Source: Mucilaginibacter aquariorum (GTDB taxonomy: Bacteria; Bacteroidota; Bacteroidia; Sphingobacteriales; Sphingobacteriaceae). From it: a stretch of 64,000 bases of DNA. Below the pieces are notes generated by a model, which was not told where the DNA came from, searched no databases, and saw only the letters and a list, made by a program, of their open reading frames with translations. Below, piece by piece: positions 35,615 through 45,030 of the stretch. The position numbers and the translations under genes are program-made. Each line of letters opens with the position of its first letter. Within the stretch, counting starts at the first letter, position 1. The stretch is from positions 1 to 64,000 of the forward strand of contig NZ_JANHOH010000011.1 of the NCBI RefSeq assembly GCF_024498135.1, given 5' to 3'.

Positions 35615-35897
35615 TGTAATTAGGGTTAGGACGATACGAATATAATCACTATGAGGATATTATTTGATAATTTTGTATAAAAAAATTAAGTTGTAATTAA
35701 TGCCCTTGAGATAATACTAAGCCATAATTGACATAGTAAACGCCAGCTAAGTTATATTGAGCGGGAACTTTGCAGGGCAAATTTCGTATAACGCTTAATA
35801 ATATGTGCCGATTTACTAACCATATTTGCTTAGCTTTTTATGTTGCCCAATTATTGTACACTTGGTAACCGTTAATATTATCCCATATCCTTAATTA

Positions 35898-37751
35898 ATG
35901 GAGAACATTTATAAGATAATCCTTGAGGAAGCCCTTGCGGGTTATTGGGACTGCTATCTGCAGGAGAACAAGGTGTTTTTAAGTACTGCTTTTAAAGCCA
36001 TGTTTGGCTATCAGGACCACGAATTGCCAAATATTACCGATACCTGGGCCAAACTTATTGTTGCTGAAGATGTCCCCCGGATGGATGCATGCCTGAAGGA
36101 ACATTACGACAGCCATGGTGAAAAACCCTTTAATGTTGATGTAAGATATACGCATAAAAATGGCTCAATAGTTTGGATAAATACTACAGGCCGTGTAATT
36201 GAATGGCAGGGCGACCTGCCTATACGCATGGTAGGTTGCCATATTGATATTACCGCCAAAAAAAATGCCGAACAAACACTTGAAATAAGCGAGGAAACCT
36301 TTAGAAACGCTTTTGAATATTCCCCTATCGGGATGGTGCTGGTATCTACTGCGGGTAAATTTCTGAAAGTAAATAAAAGCATATGCGAGATGCTGGGCTA
36401 TACAGCCGAAGAATTAATGACAAAAACCTTCCAGGAAGTAACGCATGCAGATGATCTTGAAGCCGACCTTGCACTGCTTCAAAAAACATTAAATAAAGAG
36501 ATAGATACGTACCATATGGAAAAGCGGTACGTAAAAAAGGATGGCGGCAATATCTGGATATTATTGAATGTGGCGCTTGTGCGCGACAAGGCCGGAGAGC
36601 CCCTGTACTTTGTATCGCAAATAAAAGATATTACCGAACGCAAACAAGCCGAAGCCCTGCTGAAAGAAAGTGAGCGCAGATGGATCTTTGCCTCTGAAGG
36701 TTCGGGGGGTGGTATTTGGGATTTTGACCTGCGTAACAATACTATTTTTCATTCCAAACAATGCCTGAGCACCATAGGTTTGGAAGAGCATGACTTTAGT
36801 AGCGTACCTGGCCAATGGACAAGCAGGGTGCACCCGGATGACAGGGAAAAGTATGTAGCGGATGTTCGTGCTTATATAAACGGCTTAACCGATTCTTACA
36901 CAAACCAGCACCGCGTTTTATGTAAAGATGGCTCCTACAAATGGATCCTGGACAAAGGAAAGGTTATTGAATATGACGAGAACAATAAACCTGCCCGCAT
37001 TATTGGTACACACATTGATATTACCGAGCAAAAACAACAGGAACAACATCTGCGCGAAACACTTGATGTGATAAGCAAACAAAATAGCCGCCTGCTAAAC
37101 TTCGCTTATATTGTATCGCATAACCTGCGTACACATGCCAGCAATTTTAAAATGATAATGGATGTACTGGCAGACCCGCTTACAAGCGACGAGGAAAAGC
37201 AGGAACTATCCGGCCATTTGGCGAATGTTTCTGAGCAATTAAATGACACCATTACCAATCTTAACGAGGTGGTATCTATACAAACAAACCTTGATATACA
37301 AACTACAGAGCTTAATTTACGCAGTTACTTTAACCGGGCAATAGAGCTACTGGATGGTGATATTGCACAGTCGGATATCAGTATCGATAATCTTATCCCG
37401 GCCGATCGCACGCTTAGTTACAGTCCGGCTTATTTAGAAAGTATTATTCTAAATTTAATAAGCAATGCTATCAAATACCGTTCGGCAACAGCACCCTCTA
37501 AAATTACACTTACCCATTTTAAAGATGCCGATGGCAGGGAGGGCTTTACCGTTGCAGATAATGGTATTGGTATCGACCTTAATAAGCACGGCAACGAACT
37601 TTTTGGGATGTACAAAACCTTTAACGGTAACCGCGATGCCAAAGGTATGGGCCTTTTTATAACTAAAAACCAGGTAGAAGCTTTGGGAGGTAAAATTGAG
37701 GTGGAAAGCCAGGTAGGTAAGGGAACAACGTTTAAAGTTTATTTAACCTGA
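35898..37751 (+). CDS. Cytosolic histidine kinase with three PAS domains
   Basis: The 617-residue kinase has no membrane segment. Three PAS/PAC units lie at about 1-125, 130-253 and 258-380, each ending in a PAC motif (HIDITAKKNAEQ, QIKDITERKQAE, HIDITEQKQQE). The phospho-acceptor box FAYIVSHNLRTHASN is near residue 400, in the HNLR style of many Bacteroidota PAS kinases. The ATPase domain shows the N-box NLISNAIKYRS and G-boxes DNGIGID and GMGLFITK. No receiver or response regulator is adjacent, so the partner is unknown. Confidence 0.92.
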   Translation: MENIYKIILEEALAGYWDCYLQENKVFLSTAFKAMFGYQDHELPNITDTWAKLIVAEDVPRMDACLKEHYDSHGEKPFNVDVRYTHKNGSIVWINTTGRVIEWQGDLPIRMVGCHIDITAKKNAEQTLEISEETFRNAFEYSPIGMVLVSTAGKFLKVNKSICEMLGYTAEELMTKTFQEVTHADDLEADLALLQKTLNKEIDTYHMEKRYVKKDGGNIWILLNVALVRDKAGEPLYFVSQIKDITERKQAEALLKESERRWIFASEGSGGGIWDFDLRNNTIFHSKQCLSTIGLEEHDFSSVPGQWTSRVHPDDREKYVADVRAYINGLTDSYTNQHRVLCKDGSYKWILDKGKVIEYDENNKPARIIGTHIDITEQKQQEQHLRETLDVISKQNSRLLNFAYIVSHNLRTHASNFKMIMDVLADPLTSDEEKQELSGHLANVSEQLNDTITNLNEVVSIQTNLDIQTTELNLRSYFNRAIELLDGDIAQSDISIDNLIPADRTLSYSPAYLESIILNLISNAIKYRSATAPSKITLTHFKDADGREGFTVADNGIGIDLNKHGNELFGMYKTFNGNRDAKGMGLFITKNQVEALGGKIEVESQVGKGTTFKVYLT

Positions 37752-37754
37752 TGC

Positions 37755-38591
37755 TTAATTGTGAGGAAAGTATAGAAACTCCTTCTTCAATGTGTTTAAA
37801 ATCACAACATCGTCTTTCACAGTTAACGCTATTCGGCCATTGGGCGTTATCCATTTGTAGTTCACAGGTAATACAGTAACTCCTTTATTATTTAAGATGT
37901 TATATAGGCCGTTTGTTTTGTAAATAAACACATTATCTGCAAATGAAAGTGGTTTGTATTTACTCTTAAAAAGTAGTTTTCCTTTGTTGAAATAATACCA
38001 AACCTGTCCCTTTTTAAGAGCGTATAAACCATTAAACTTCCAAAAATCCTTTACTGTAGCGAAGTCGTCATAGCTTAGAGAGGCATCGGTTCTGGTTGTA
38101 TCACGCAGATAAAATTGCTTCCCTTTTTTAATCACAGGATAAACCGGTATTACAGGATCTCCGTCTATGTAATCAGTGTCGGATAACTTCCCTTCAACAA
38201 GATTAAAAAATTTAAAATTGTAGAAATCAATACTTGGGCGAATGCCGTTGAATTGAAAACGTGGGAAAATCGGTTCAACAATTATTTCCCCATCCTTTTT
38301 AATGATGCCAAATTCCCCATTTAATTTAACTAACCCAGACCCATTGTAAAATGGGTAGGCTTCTTCAAAACCTTGCTTGAATACTTTTTTACCTGTGTAG
38401 GAATTAATGTAATAGTATTTTGAAGCCTGATAAGTTGGAACAATTGTGTCGTTAACTATTAATTCTTGAGCAGCATAAGCTAAATACTTAAAATTAAACG
38501 GATATGACTTGGTCGGTAATTCGATTTGGGCAAAACCATAACTTTTGATAACAGATACGAGCAAGAGTGTTATAAAAGTCCTTTTGCACAT
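37755..38591 (-). CDS. WG-repeat-like secreted protein
   Basis: The 278-residue precursor has a signal peptide ending at GFAQ. The body has repeated segments of about 30 residues such as GEFGIIKKDGEIIVEPIFP and GLYNILNNKGVTVLPVNYKW, which resemble WG (KWG) beta-repeats. No catalytic motif is visible. Convergent with the PAS kinase gene (stop codons three bases apart). Function unknown. Confidence 0.7.
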   Translation of the reverse strand: MCKRTFITLLLVSVIKSYGFAQIELPTKSYPFNFKYLAYAAQELIVNDTIVPTYQASKYYYINSYTGKKVFKQGFEEAYPFYNGSGLVKLNGEFGIIKKDGEIIVEPIFPRFQFNGIRPSIDFYNFKFFNLVEGKLSDTDYIDGDPVIPVYPVIKKGKQFYLRDTTRTDASLSYDDFATVKDFWKFNGLYALKKGQVWYYFNKGKLLFKSKYKPLSFADNVFIYKTNGLYNILNNKGVTVLPVNYKWITPNGRIALTVKDDVVILNTLKKEFLYFPHN

Positions 38592-38599
38592 GGATACTA

Positions 38600-39979
38600 T
38601 TATTTTGCTTTCTTGAGCCTGCCTAAAATATCATCTGCTGATAATTTCTCCTGCTCGCCGCTTTCCATGTTTTTGAAGGTTAGCAGGCCGCTTTGCATTT
38701 CGTCGCTGCCAATTAAAACGGTGTAAGGGATCTGCTTGTTATTAGCATATTCCATTTGTTTTTTAATTTTAGCGCCTGCCGGATACAGCTCGGCATTTAT
38801 ATTTTGGCTGCGCAGGTTTTGCAATAGGGGCAAGCCATATTTTTCGCCCTGCTCATCAAAGCAGCATATCAGTACCTGCGTACTTTGCTCGGCCGATTGC
38901 GGGAACAGGTTCAGTTCTTCCAGCACATCATAAATACGGTCGGCACCAAAAGAGATCCCGGCACCGGTTAAACCTTTTAAGCCGAACATGCCGGTCAGAT
39001 CATCATAACGGCCACCACCGCCAATGCTGCCCATAGCCACTTCGTTTGTTTTTACTTCGAAAATGGCACCGGTGTAATAGTTCAACCCACGGGCAAGGGT
39101 AATATCCAGCTCCAGTTTGGCCGTAAGCGGTTTGCAGGCAGCAACATAATCAAATACGGTTTGTATCTCGTCGCAACCTTGCAGGCCAATTTCCGAACCT
39201 TGTAAGGCCTGGCGCAAACTGGCCAGTTTATCGTCGTTAGTGCCTTCTAAAAGGATAATGGGTTTTATATGATCGATATCTGCCTGGGTAAAGCCCCGCT
39301 CAAGCAGTTCCTTTACCACGCCGTCGAAACCTATCTTATCCAGCTTATCGATAGCTACGGTCATGTCAATAATGCTATCGTTTTTGTCTATAACTTGTGC
39401 TATTCCCGATAGTATTTTTCTATTGTTTATTTTGATACTGAAGTCTTTTAAACCAAGCAGACTTAAAGCTTCGTCATATATCATAATAAACTCGGCCTCG
39501 TTCAGTAAGGAAGCCGAACCAACCACATCTGCATCACATTGGTAAAACTCGCGATAGCGGCCTTTCTGCGGCCTGTCTGCCCGCCATACTGGCTGCACCT
39601 GGAAACGTTTGAATGGAAAGGTTATCTCGTTTTGGTGTTGTACAACATAACGCGCAAAGGGTACGGTAAGGTCGTAGCGAAGGGCTTTTTCGGAGATTGA
39701 CGCGGTTGCCTGATTTGAGTTTCGCGTTGCCAGTGCCTGTTCATCAGCTTTGGCTAAAAAATCTCCACTATTTAGTATTTTAAATATGAGTTTATCACCT
39801 TCATCGCCATATTTACCGGTAAAGGTGCTTAGGTTTTCCATCGATGGGGTTTCTATCTGCTGGTAACCGTATTTTCTGAATACGCCCTTTATGGTATCAA
39901 AAATAAAGTTACGCTTTGCCATTTCGGCCGGAGAGAAATCGCGGGTGCCCTTAGGTACGGATGGTTTGATGGATGCCAT
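38600..39979 (-). CDS. hisS: Histidyl-tRNA synthetase
   Basis: HisS charges tRNA-His in the cytosol. From the ATG at 39979 the protein is 459 residues and starts MASIKPSVPKGTRDF, the family start. Class II motif 2 is FQVQPVWRADRPQKGRYREFYQCD; the histidine-binding motif is LARGLNYYTGAIFE near 300, followed by GSIGGGGRYDDL. The C-terminal anticodon-binding domain covers about 360-455. The longer frame to 40060 lacks family similarity. A TACCTTTG box lies four bases before this ATG. Confidence 0.95.
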   Translation of the reverse strand: MASIKPSVPKGTRDFSPAEMAKRNFIFDTIKGVFRKYGYQQIETPSMENLSTFTGKYGDEGDKLIFKILNSGDFLAKADEQALATRNSNQATASISEKALRYDLTVPFARYVVQHQNEITFPFKRFQVQPVWRADRPQKGRYREFYQCDADVVGSASLLNEAEFIMIYDEALSLLGLKDFSIKINNRKILSGIAQVIDKNDSIIDMTVAIDKLDKIGFDGVVKELLERGFTQADIDHIKPIILLEGTNDDKLASLRQALQGSEIGLQGCDEIQTVFDYVAACKPLTAKLELDITLARGLNYYTGAIFEVKTNEVAMGSIGGGGRYDDLTGMFGLKGLTGAGISFGADRIYDVLEELNLFPQSAEQSTQVLICCFDEQGEKYGLPLLQNLRSQNINAELYPAGAKIKKQMEYANNKQIPYTVLIGSDEMQSGLLTFKNMESGEQEKLSADDILGRLKKAK

Positions 39980-39983
39980 GCGG

Positions 39984-39991
39984 CAAAGGTA
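39984..39991 (-). promoter_or_regulatory. -7 box of hisS
   Basis: Minus-strand TACCTTTG ends four bases before the ATG, supporting the 39979 start and a leaderless transcript. Confidence 0.45.
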
Positions 39992-40058
39992 CAAAAAAGC
40001 GCAGAAGCATAAAGCGCCGCTTTGTAGTTGACCCACCCGGTCTTTGCTTCGCCCGACC

Positions 40059-40086
40059 ACCCTCTCTCCGCAAGCGGAAAGAGGGT
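40059..40086. repeat. Small CCCTCTCTCCG palindrome
   Basis: ACCCTCTCTCCG pairs with CGGAAAGAGGGT with one mismatch around a four-base loop. No T-run follows. It adjoins the larger repeat that starts at 40091. Confidence 0.5.
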
Positions 40087-40090
40087 TAAA

Positions 40091-40630
40091 GCCTCACCCC
40101 AGCCCTCTCCAAAGGAAAGGGGGCAGTGCTTTTAAAGTCCCCTCCTTTTAGAGGGTAGTAGCTGATGAGTAGTCATAAAGCATGGGGCTTGCGCGATTCC
40201 CTCCCAACGGGAGGGTGTAGGGAGGGGTTTCGGCGTAAAGCAGGGCGAATAAACCCCTCCCTGCCACTACACATCCCTATGCACCCCTCCCCAGGCTACC
40301 GTGTACCCACATCTTTCGTTGAGTATATTTTTTATGACCCATGGGTCTACCGCTTTGTAGCCAATGAAAGAAAACGTTTTTGCTCCATAGGAGCTACCCA
40401 TTTATTCGCCATTTTTAGGATGAATAAGACTAATTCCGTTACTTTTCTACGAATGGGTAGCCTCTACGAGGCATAAATCATGTTCGTTATTTTTTCTACA
40501 AAGCGGTAGAGCCTACGGCTCATTTATCCTTGCCAAATCTCAAAAGATGTGGCTACACGGTGGCTCTCCAAGGAGGGAATCTTAACCAATAAATTGCCTT
40601 TATGTCTACTCTGGGCTATTACCCTTTAGG
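40091..40630. repeat. Second copy of the GCCTCACCCC repeat, interrupted by an insert
   Basis: It begins GCCTCACCCCAGCCCTCTCC and follows the element at 16878 through CATGGGGCTTG, GATTCCCTCCC, GGAGGGTGTAGGGAGGGG and GCACCCCTCCCCA. The homology breaks at 40293 and resumes at 40568-40571 with AGGAGGGAATCTTAACCAAT. The intervening 274 bases are absent from the first copy. The right terminus has decayed. The region of about 740 bases between hisS and the OmpA gene holds only repeats and a terminator. Confidence 0.8.
40294..40567. mobile_element. 274-bp non-coding insertion with terminal and nested inverted repeats
   Basis: The left end GGCTACCGTGTACCCACATC is matched at the right end by the reverse complement of GATGTGGCTACACGGTGGC. 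CCA flanks both sides as a possible three-base target duplication. Inside, CTACCGCTTTGTAG (40347-40360) pairs with 40496-40509 and CTACCCATT (40394-40402) with 40452-40460. Three small hairpins share a three-base loop: GCTCC-ATA-GGAGC, GCCTC-TAC-GAGGC and GAGCC-TAC-GGCTC. There is no credible ORF, so any movement would need enzymes supplied in trans. Confidence 0.7.
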
Positions 40631-40659
40631 TAGGGGTTTAAATGCAAGCGCTATCTAAA

Positions 40660-40692
40660 AAGAAAACCCCGTGCTTTGTGGCACAGGGCTTC
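40660..40692 (-). terminator. Terminator of the OmpA lipoprotein gene
   Basis: On the minus strand GCCCTGTGCC pairs imperfectly with GCACGGGG, followed by a T-rich run (TTTTCTTTTT). It lies 30 bases after the stop of the gene at 40724. Confidence 0.75.
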
Positions 40693-40723
40693 TTAATAAA
40701 CTATTTAACTAACTGATCTAATA

Positions 40724-41404
40724 TTAATTTGCAGCTTTTTTAGCCTGGGCTTTCATTGCCTCGTTAGCAACAATAACAATTTCTACACGGCGGTTTTTTG
40801 AGCGGCCATCAACAGTGGCATTATCGCCAATTGGCTCGCTTTCGCCTTTACCGCTTGTGGTTAAACGTGAGTTAGCCACATTGTTAGCAGAGATATACGC
40901 TTTAACCGACTCGGCCCTGCGTACAGAAAGGTTTTGGTTATACTCGTCTGTACCGGTATTATCGGTATGGCCCACAATTAAAATGTTTGTTTGCGGGTTG
41001 TTTTGTAGTGATGTAGCCAGGTTTGCAAGGTTAGTACGCGCAGCCGGTTTCAATTCTGATGAATTGGTATCGAACAATATACCTGAATCAAACTTTACTA
41101 AAATACCTTCGCCTTCGCGTGTTACGGTTGCACCGGGTACTGTTTGTTTAATTTCGGCGGCTTGCCTATCCATGTTACGGCCAATAAATGCACCGGCTGT
41201 ACCACCAACGGCACCACCTATAATTGCACCTAAAGCGGTATTACCTGCGGCTTTACCAATAAAAGCACCAATGGTACCACCGGCACCTGCGCCAATAGCG
41301 GCACCTTTTTGTGTTTTAGTAAGTGAATTACAGCCAGAGGCTAACAGGCCTAACGAAGCTAATGCTATACTGTACGTAGCGATTCTTATTTTTAGTGTTT
41401 TCAT
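40724..41404 (-). CDS. OmpA-family lipoprotein with glycine zipper (YiaD-like)
   Basis: The 226-residue precursor has a lipobox (LLASGC) near residue 25. A glycine-zipper segment at about 34-75 (GAAIGAGAGGTIGAFIGKAAG) probably inserts in the membrane. The OmpA peptidoglycan-binding domain covers about 105-215, with ILIVGHTDNTG and NQNLSVRRAESVKAY motifs and SKNRRVEI at the end. The protein probably anchors the outer membrane to peptidoglycan. Transcribed alone, with its own terminator. Confidence 0.92.
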   Translation of the reverse strand: MKTLKIRIATYSIALASLGLLASGCNSLTKTQKGAAIGAGAGGTIGAFIGKAAGNTALGAIIGGAVGGTAGAFIGRNMDRQAAEIKQTVPGATVTREGEGILVKFDSGILFDTNSSELKPAARTNLANLATSLQNNPQTNILIVGHTDNTGTDEYNQNLSVRRAESVKAYISANNVANSRLTTSGKGESEPIGDNATVDGRSKNRRVEIVIVANEAMKAQAKKAAN

Positions 41405-41612
41405 CTTTTAAATTGAGTGTATTTTGATAGGTTATTTACAAAGCTAATGCCAAACACCAAAGCTATATATTATTAAAATATTACTACTATTTGGAAAGTA
41501 AATCCCTACTATAACAACATATTTTTAAGAGTTGAGAAAATAACCCTGTATTTAGAATAATACACAAATAATACGCTATGCAGTGCTGACTTTTATTTAG
41601 TACAACCTTTAG

Positions 41613-42950
41613 TTAGCCGGGCGAAGTTCCGGTAACTTTTGTAGGGAAAGTTAAGGTAAATGTGCTGCCAACGTCTTTTTCTGACACTACACTTATCCCC
41701 ATTTTATGAAACGTAGCAATTGATTTTACTATAGGCAGGCCAAGGCCAAAGCTATCCTGCGATAACGACTGCTTCAGTTTTTTGAACCGGTTAAATATAT
41801 ACGGCAACTCTTCGGCGGCTATGCCAATGCCGGTATCTGCAACACTGATAGTATAGTTACCTTTTACCCATTGCCCGGTAACGGTTATCTCGCCATCGGG
41901 GCGATTGTATTTTATGGCGTTGTTAATAAGGTTAAAAAACAGATTGAACAACAGAAACTTATTTACATTAACCAACTCTACATCCTCTATCACTAAAAGC
42001 GCCAGGCTAATATTCCTATCCTGCAGGCGGATGGATATTTCATCGTAAATATCCTGCAGTAACTCCCGGGCCGAGATCTTATCCTCTTTCAGGAACTGGT
42101 CGTTTTCTATTTGTGAGATCAGCAGCAGGGTTTTGGTAATGCTTTTTAAGCGGTTTAGTATTTTCTGCATCTCCAGCAGGCGCACCTTTAAATCATCGGC
42201 AATATCGTCCTGCTCAAACATATTCTCAATTTTCGATTGCAGGATAGAGATGGGGGTCATCAATTCGTGCGATGCATTGGATATAAACTCGCGTTCTTTT
42301 TGAAATGCGGTTTCGATGGTTTCCACCATTTTGTGAATGCTGAGATCCAGGTGCTGAAAATCTATGGTGCTGGTTTTAACTTCCTTATAGGTTGTAAATT
42401 GAGGGAATTTGTTGCCAATTAACTTGGTGCGGATAATTATGCTTAGTGGCCGCAAAATGTAATTGGAATAAAGCTGATCGGCCAAAATGGTAAGCAGTAT
42501 CATCCCCAGCAATATCTGGAAAGCAATGTTTTGCAGCGGGCCGGTGGTTTCGCCAATGGTTTCGGTGCTTTTGCCTATCTCCAGTAAATAATTTTTTTTG
42601 CCTGCTTTAAAAGTATGGCTTAGTATGCGGTAGTCAATGGTGTCGCGTTCAACAAGGCGCTGTTCATCTTTAATAGTATCTAAATGGTAACCGGGCTCAA
42701 CTTCATCCAGGCTGACATATTCTTCTTTAAGAGGCAGATAACTACCGTAACTTTCACCGTCTTCAATATAAGTTTGAATCCCCTTTTCCCTTACAATTTG
42801 TAGTAGTTTATCCTTTTGCTTTACCAGGCGGCTATCGGTATAACTCTTATTAATGTTTTCGATAATATTGGGCAGGAGCAAAATAAACAGGGTTACAATA
42901 ACCAGTTTTGAAATGGCATTAAACAGCGTAAGTTTAGTTTTAAGTTTCAC
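41613..42950 (-). CDS. Membrane sensor histidine kinase
   Basis: The 445-residue kinase has membrane helices at about 11-31 and 143-163, enclosing a periplasmic sensor of about 110 residues. The phospho-acceptor box is FISNASHELMTPIS near residue 230, with N-box LINNAIKY near 340 and G-boxes DTGIGIA and FGLGLPIVKS. It starts four bases after the response-regulator gene and is its likely partner. The signal is unknown. Confidence 0.93.
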   Translation of the reverse strand: MKLKTKLTLFNAISKLVIVTLFILLLPNIIENINKSYTDSRLVKQKDKLLQIVREKGIQTYIEDGESYGSYLPLKEEYVSLDEVEPGYHLDTIKDEQRLVERDTIDYRILSHTFKAGKKNYLLEIGKSTETIGETTGPLQNIAFQILLGMILLTILADQLYSNYILRPLSIIIRTKLIGNKFPQFTTYKEVKTSTIDFQHLDLSIHKMVETIETAFQKEREFISNASHELMTPISILQSKIENMFEQDDIADDLKVRLLEMQKILNRLKSITKTLLLISQIENDQFLKEDKISARELLQDIYDEISIRLQDRNISLALLVIEDVELVNVNKFLLFNLFFNLINNAIKYNRPDGEITVTGQWVKGNYTISVADTGIGIAAEELPYIFNRFKKLKQSLSQDSFGLGLPIVKSIATFHKMGISVVSEKDVGSTFTLTFPTKVTGTSPG

Positions 42951-42954
42951 GTAC

Positions 42955-43638
42955 TTAAACGTTTGATTTTATCCTGTATCCTAAACCGCGTACGGTTTCC
43001 AGCCAATCGGCCGGGGCGAATATGCTTAGCTTTTTACGTATGTTTTTAATGTGGGCATCAATAAAGTTGGAGTCGTAATCGTCATTAATAACGCTTCCCC
43101 AAATATGTTCGCTTAACTGGGCACGGGTTAGCGTGCGGTTTTTATGCAGCAACATATAGGCAATCAGGTCAAATTCTTTTTTGGTGATGGTATTAACCGG
43201 GTTAACGTGATACATAATGGTACGCTCGGTAATATTCACCAAAAAGCCATCCAGGTCAACAATGGTTTGGGTGATGCCAAACTTTCTGCGGGTTATGGCC
43301 TGCATGCGGCTTTGCAGTTCTAAAAGCGAGAAGGGTTTTGCCAGATAGTCGTCTGCGCCAAGGTCAAGGCCCTTTACACGATCGTTAACTTCGGCACGGG
43401 CAGTAAGTATAATGCAGGCAGCTTCGGGATTGGTCTTTTTCGCTTCTTTAAGCAAGTCCAGCCCGTCATAATCTGGCAGGCCAAGGTCTAACAGTATAAA
43501 ATCGTAAAGGTTAACGGCAATTTTTTCGGAAGCGGATGCACCGTTGTAACTTATCTCGCAGATGTAATTATTCTTTACCAGAAAAAGTTCCAGTTCGTGG
43601 GCGAGTGCCTTTTCATCCTCTATGATCAATACATTCAT
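42955..43638 (-). CDS. OmpR/PhoB-type response regulator
   Basis: The 227-residue protein has a receiver domain with acidic pair EDE near 7-9, phospho-Asp in FILLDLGLPDYDG near 52 and Lys in DDYLAKPFSL near 102. The C-terminal winged helix (about 130-225) includes ILTARAEVND linking and SNFIDAHIKNIRKKL, LETVRGLGYRIK. It lies between an outer-membrane protein gene (one base upstream) and its kinase, a probable single transcript. Confidence 0.95.
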   Translation of the reverse strand: MNVLIIEDEKALAHELELFLVKNNYICEISYNGASASEKIAVNLYDFILLDLGLPDYDGLDLLKEAKKTNPEAACIILTARAEVNDRVKGLDLGADDYLAKPFSLLELQSRMQAITRRKFGITQTIVDLDGFLVNITERTIMYHVNPVNTITKKEFDLIAYMLLHKNRTLTRAQLSEHIWGSVINDDYDSNFIDAHIKNIRKKLSIFAPADWLETVRGLGYRIKSNV

Positions 43639-44517
43639 CTAATAAAAGACATAATAAAAGGTGAAATTAAAAAATGATTCGCGCCTGTTCTTTAACATCC
43701 CCTCCACGTTAACCGGGATAGAGTATTTGTAAGAGGCTTCCAGTGTATAATGGGGCATGTTGTATGCCAGCGGTATTTTAAAGCTATAGTTTAGCATATT
43801 AAACTCCGCGTTTGCCCGGGCGCGCCGGCCGTTTTCGTTCTTTATATAAATATTATCGGCCTCTAACCTGTAATCGTGATCAACAGCGTAGCGCTGCACA
43901 AAATTTTGTGTGCCAAAAATAAGGCTTACCGATGGGTTGATGGAGAGGAAATCCTGATCGTTAAAAATATTGAACGAGCTCTCGATATATTTTGAGTTGG
44001 TGATCGTAGTAAAAATATCATACGATTTGCCAAACAGGTAGTCGGCAGTGAAACTGGTTTTCAGGTATTTCCAATCATAGGAGTTTTTCCAGTTGATATC
44101 ATTTGATGCCGAGGATTTTATTATTGTGGCCTCTTTGTTAAAAAAGAAGCGGGTGTAACTTATTGTACCGGTGAATTTTTTTGACAACCTGTAGTAATAT
44201 CCGCCGCCAATATCAATTTCATCAACCAATGGTTTGTAGCCCAATACTTTTACCGCCGAGCCATATATAAAGAAACCTGGTTTAGCATTAAAAATAATAT
44301 CGGTAGACATGAATGGATACTTGATTGGGCCGGTTCGACCAAAAAACAGCGCATCGCTGCCATAGCTTATCCCAGCCGATACCGAGCTTTTGCGCACAAC
44401 ACTATCAGTATCTGCAACGGCATAATCATCCCTGTATGCAATTAATTTGGGCTTAAGTGTAGCCGCATTTACTGCATTGCATGTGATAATAAATAACAGG
44501 GCGCCAAAGTATCTCAT
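43639..44517 (-). CDS. Outer-membrane beta-barrel-type protein linked to the two-component system
   Basis: The 292-residue precursor has a signal peptide ending at VNAA. Strand-like alternation with many Tyr/Phe and a C-terminal FFNFTFYYVFY are typical of an outer-membrane barrel. No specific family is recognised. Its stop is directly followed by the response-regulator start, and its start overlaps the preceding small gene by one base. It may be the target or a sensor accessory of the two-component system. Confidence 0.75.
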   Translation of the reverse strand: MRYFGALLFIITCNAVNAATLKPKLIAYRDDYAVADTDSVVRKSSVSAGISYGSDALFFGRTGPIKYPFMSTDIIFNAKPGFFIYGSAVKVLGYKPLVDEIDIGGGYYYRLSKKFTGTISYTRFFFNKEATIIKSSASNDINWKNSYDWKYLKTSFTADYLFGKSYDIFTTITNSKYIESSFNIFNDQDFLSINPSVSLIFGTQNFVQRYAVDHDYRLEADNIYIKNENGRRARANAEFNMLNYSFKIPLAYNMPHYTLEASYKYSIPVNVEGMLKNRRESFFNFTFYYVFY

Positions 44518-44867
44518 TAGTCGTTTCTCCTTGGTATTTCGGGCGGCCGTTCCAATCCCTCGGGCCTGCGCTGCCGTTTAGGTTTTTGTTTAGGCTTTAA
44601 AGTTACCGGGTCAATATCTTCTATTTTCTCGGGCTTCGGCATTTTTTTTGCCTTGGCAACCACCTTAATTTTCTTTTTATCTTCTTCAGATTGACGTTGT
44701 TTGCCTTTTGTTACAATTGTATCTTGCTGTAACGCATAAAATGTGTTAAATGATACATTAGTATAAGCATGAAAAAGGCTACCATGAAAACCGGTATTGT
44801 TTTTTGCGTATGACAAGCGTGGTACGGATATCATTAAGAGTACAATATACAAAAACCACTTTATCAT
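44517..44867 (-). CDS. Small secreted protein with Lys/Pro/Arg-rich tail
   Basis: The 116-residue protein has a signal peptide ending at LSYA and a C-terminal half dominated by Lys, Pro, Arg and Glu (for example MPKPEKIEDIDP, RQRRPEGLERPPEIPRR). Such tails are usually disordered and may bind cell-wall or nucleic-acid polyanions. It shares one base with the next gene. First gene of the four-gene two-component operon; no family recognised. Confidence 0.65.
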   Translation of the reverse strand: MIKWFLYIVLLMISVPRLSYAKNNTGFHGSLFHAYTNVSFNTFYALQQDTIVTKGKQRQSEEDKKKIKVVAKAKKMPKPEKIEDIDPVTLKPKQKPKRQRRPEGLERPPEIPRRND

Positions 44868-45030
44868 TTGAGGAGAAAGAAACGCTTAATAATTATAAAG
44901 ATATGCAGGCTATACGTTTGCAGGTTATTAATTCTATTCAAAAATGCGCTAAATACCCGGGGCTTTTATCCCTGTTACTTAGCGCGGGTAATATTTTTTA
45001 TAATAGGTTTATGGTAAAGATAAGCGAAGC

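Noticed and set aside
40165..40476. 103-codon forward frame
   Set aside because: It lies entirely in palindromic repeats and crosses the junction of the 274-bp insert.
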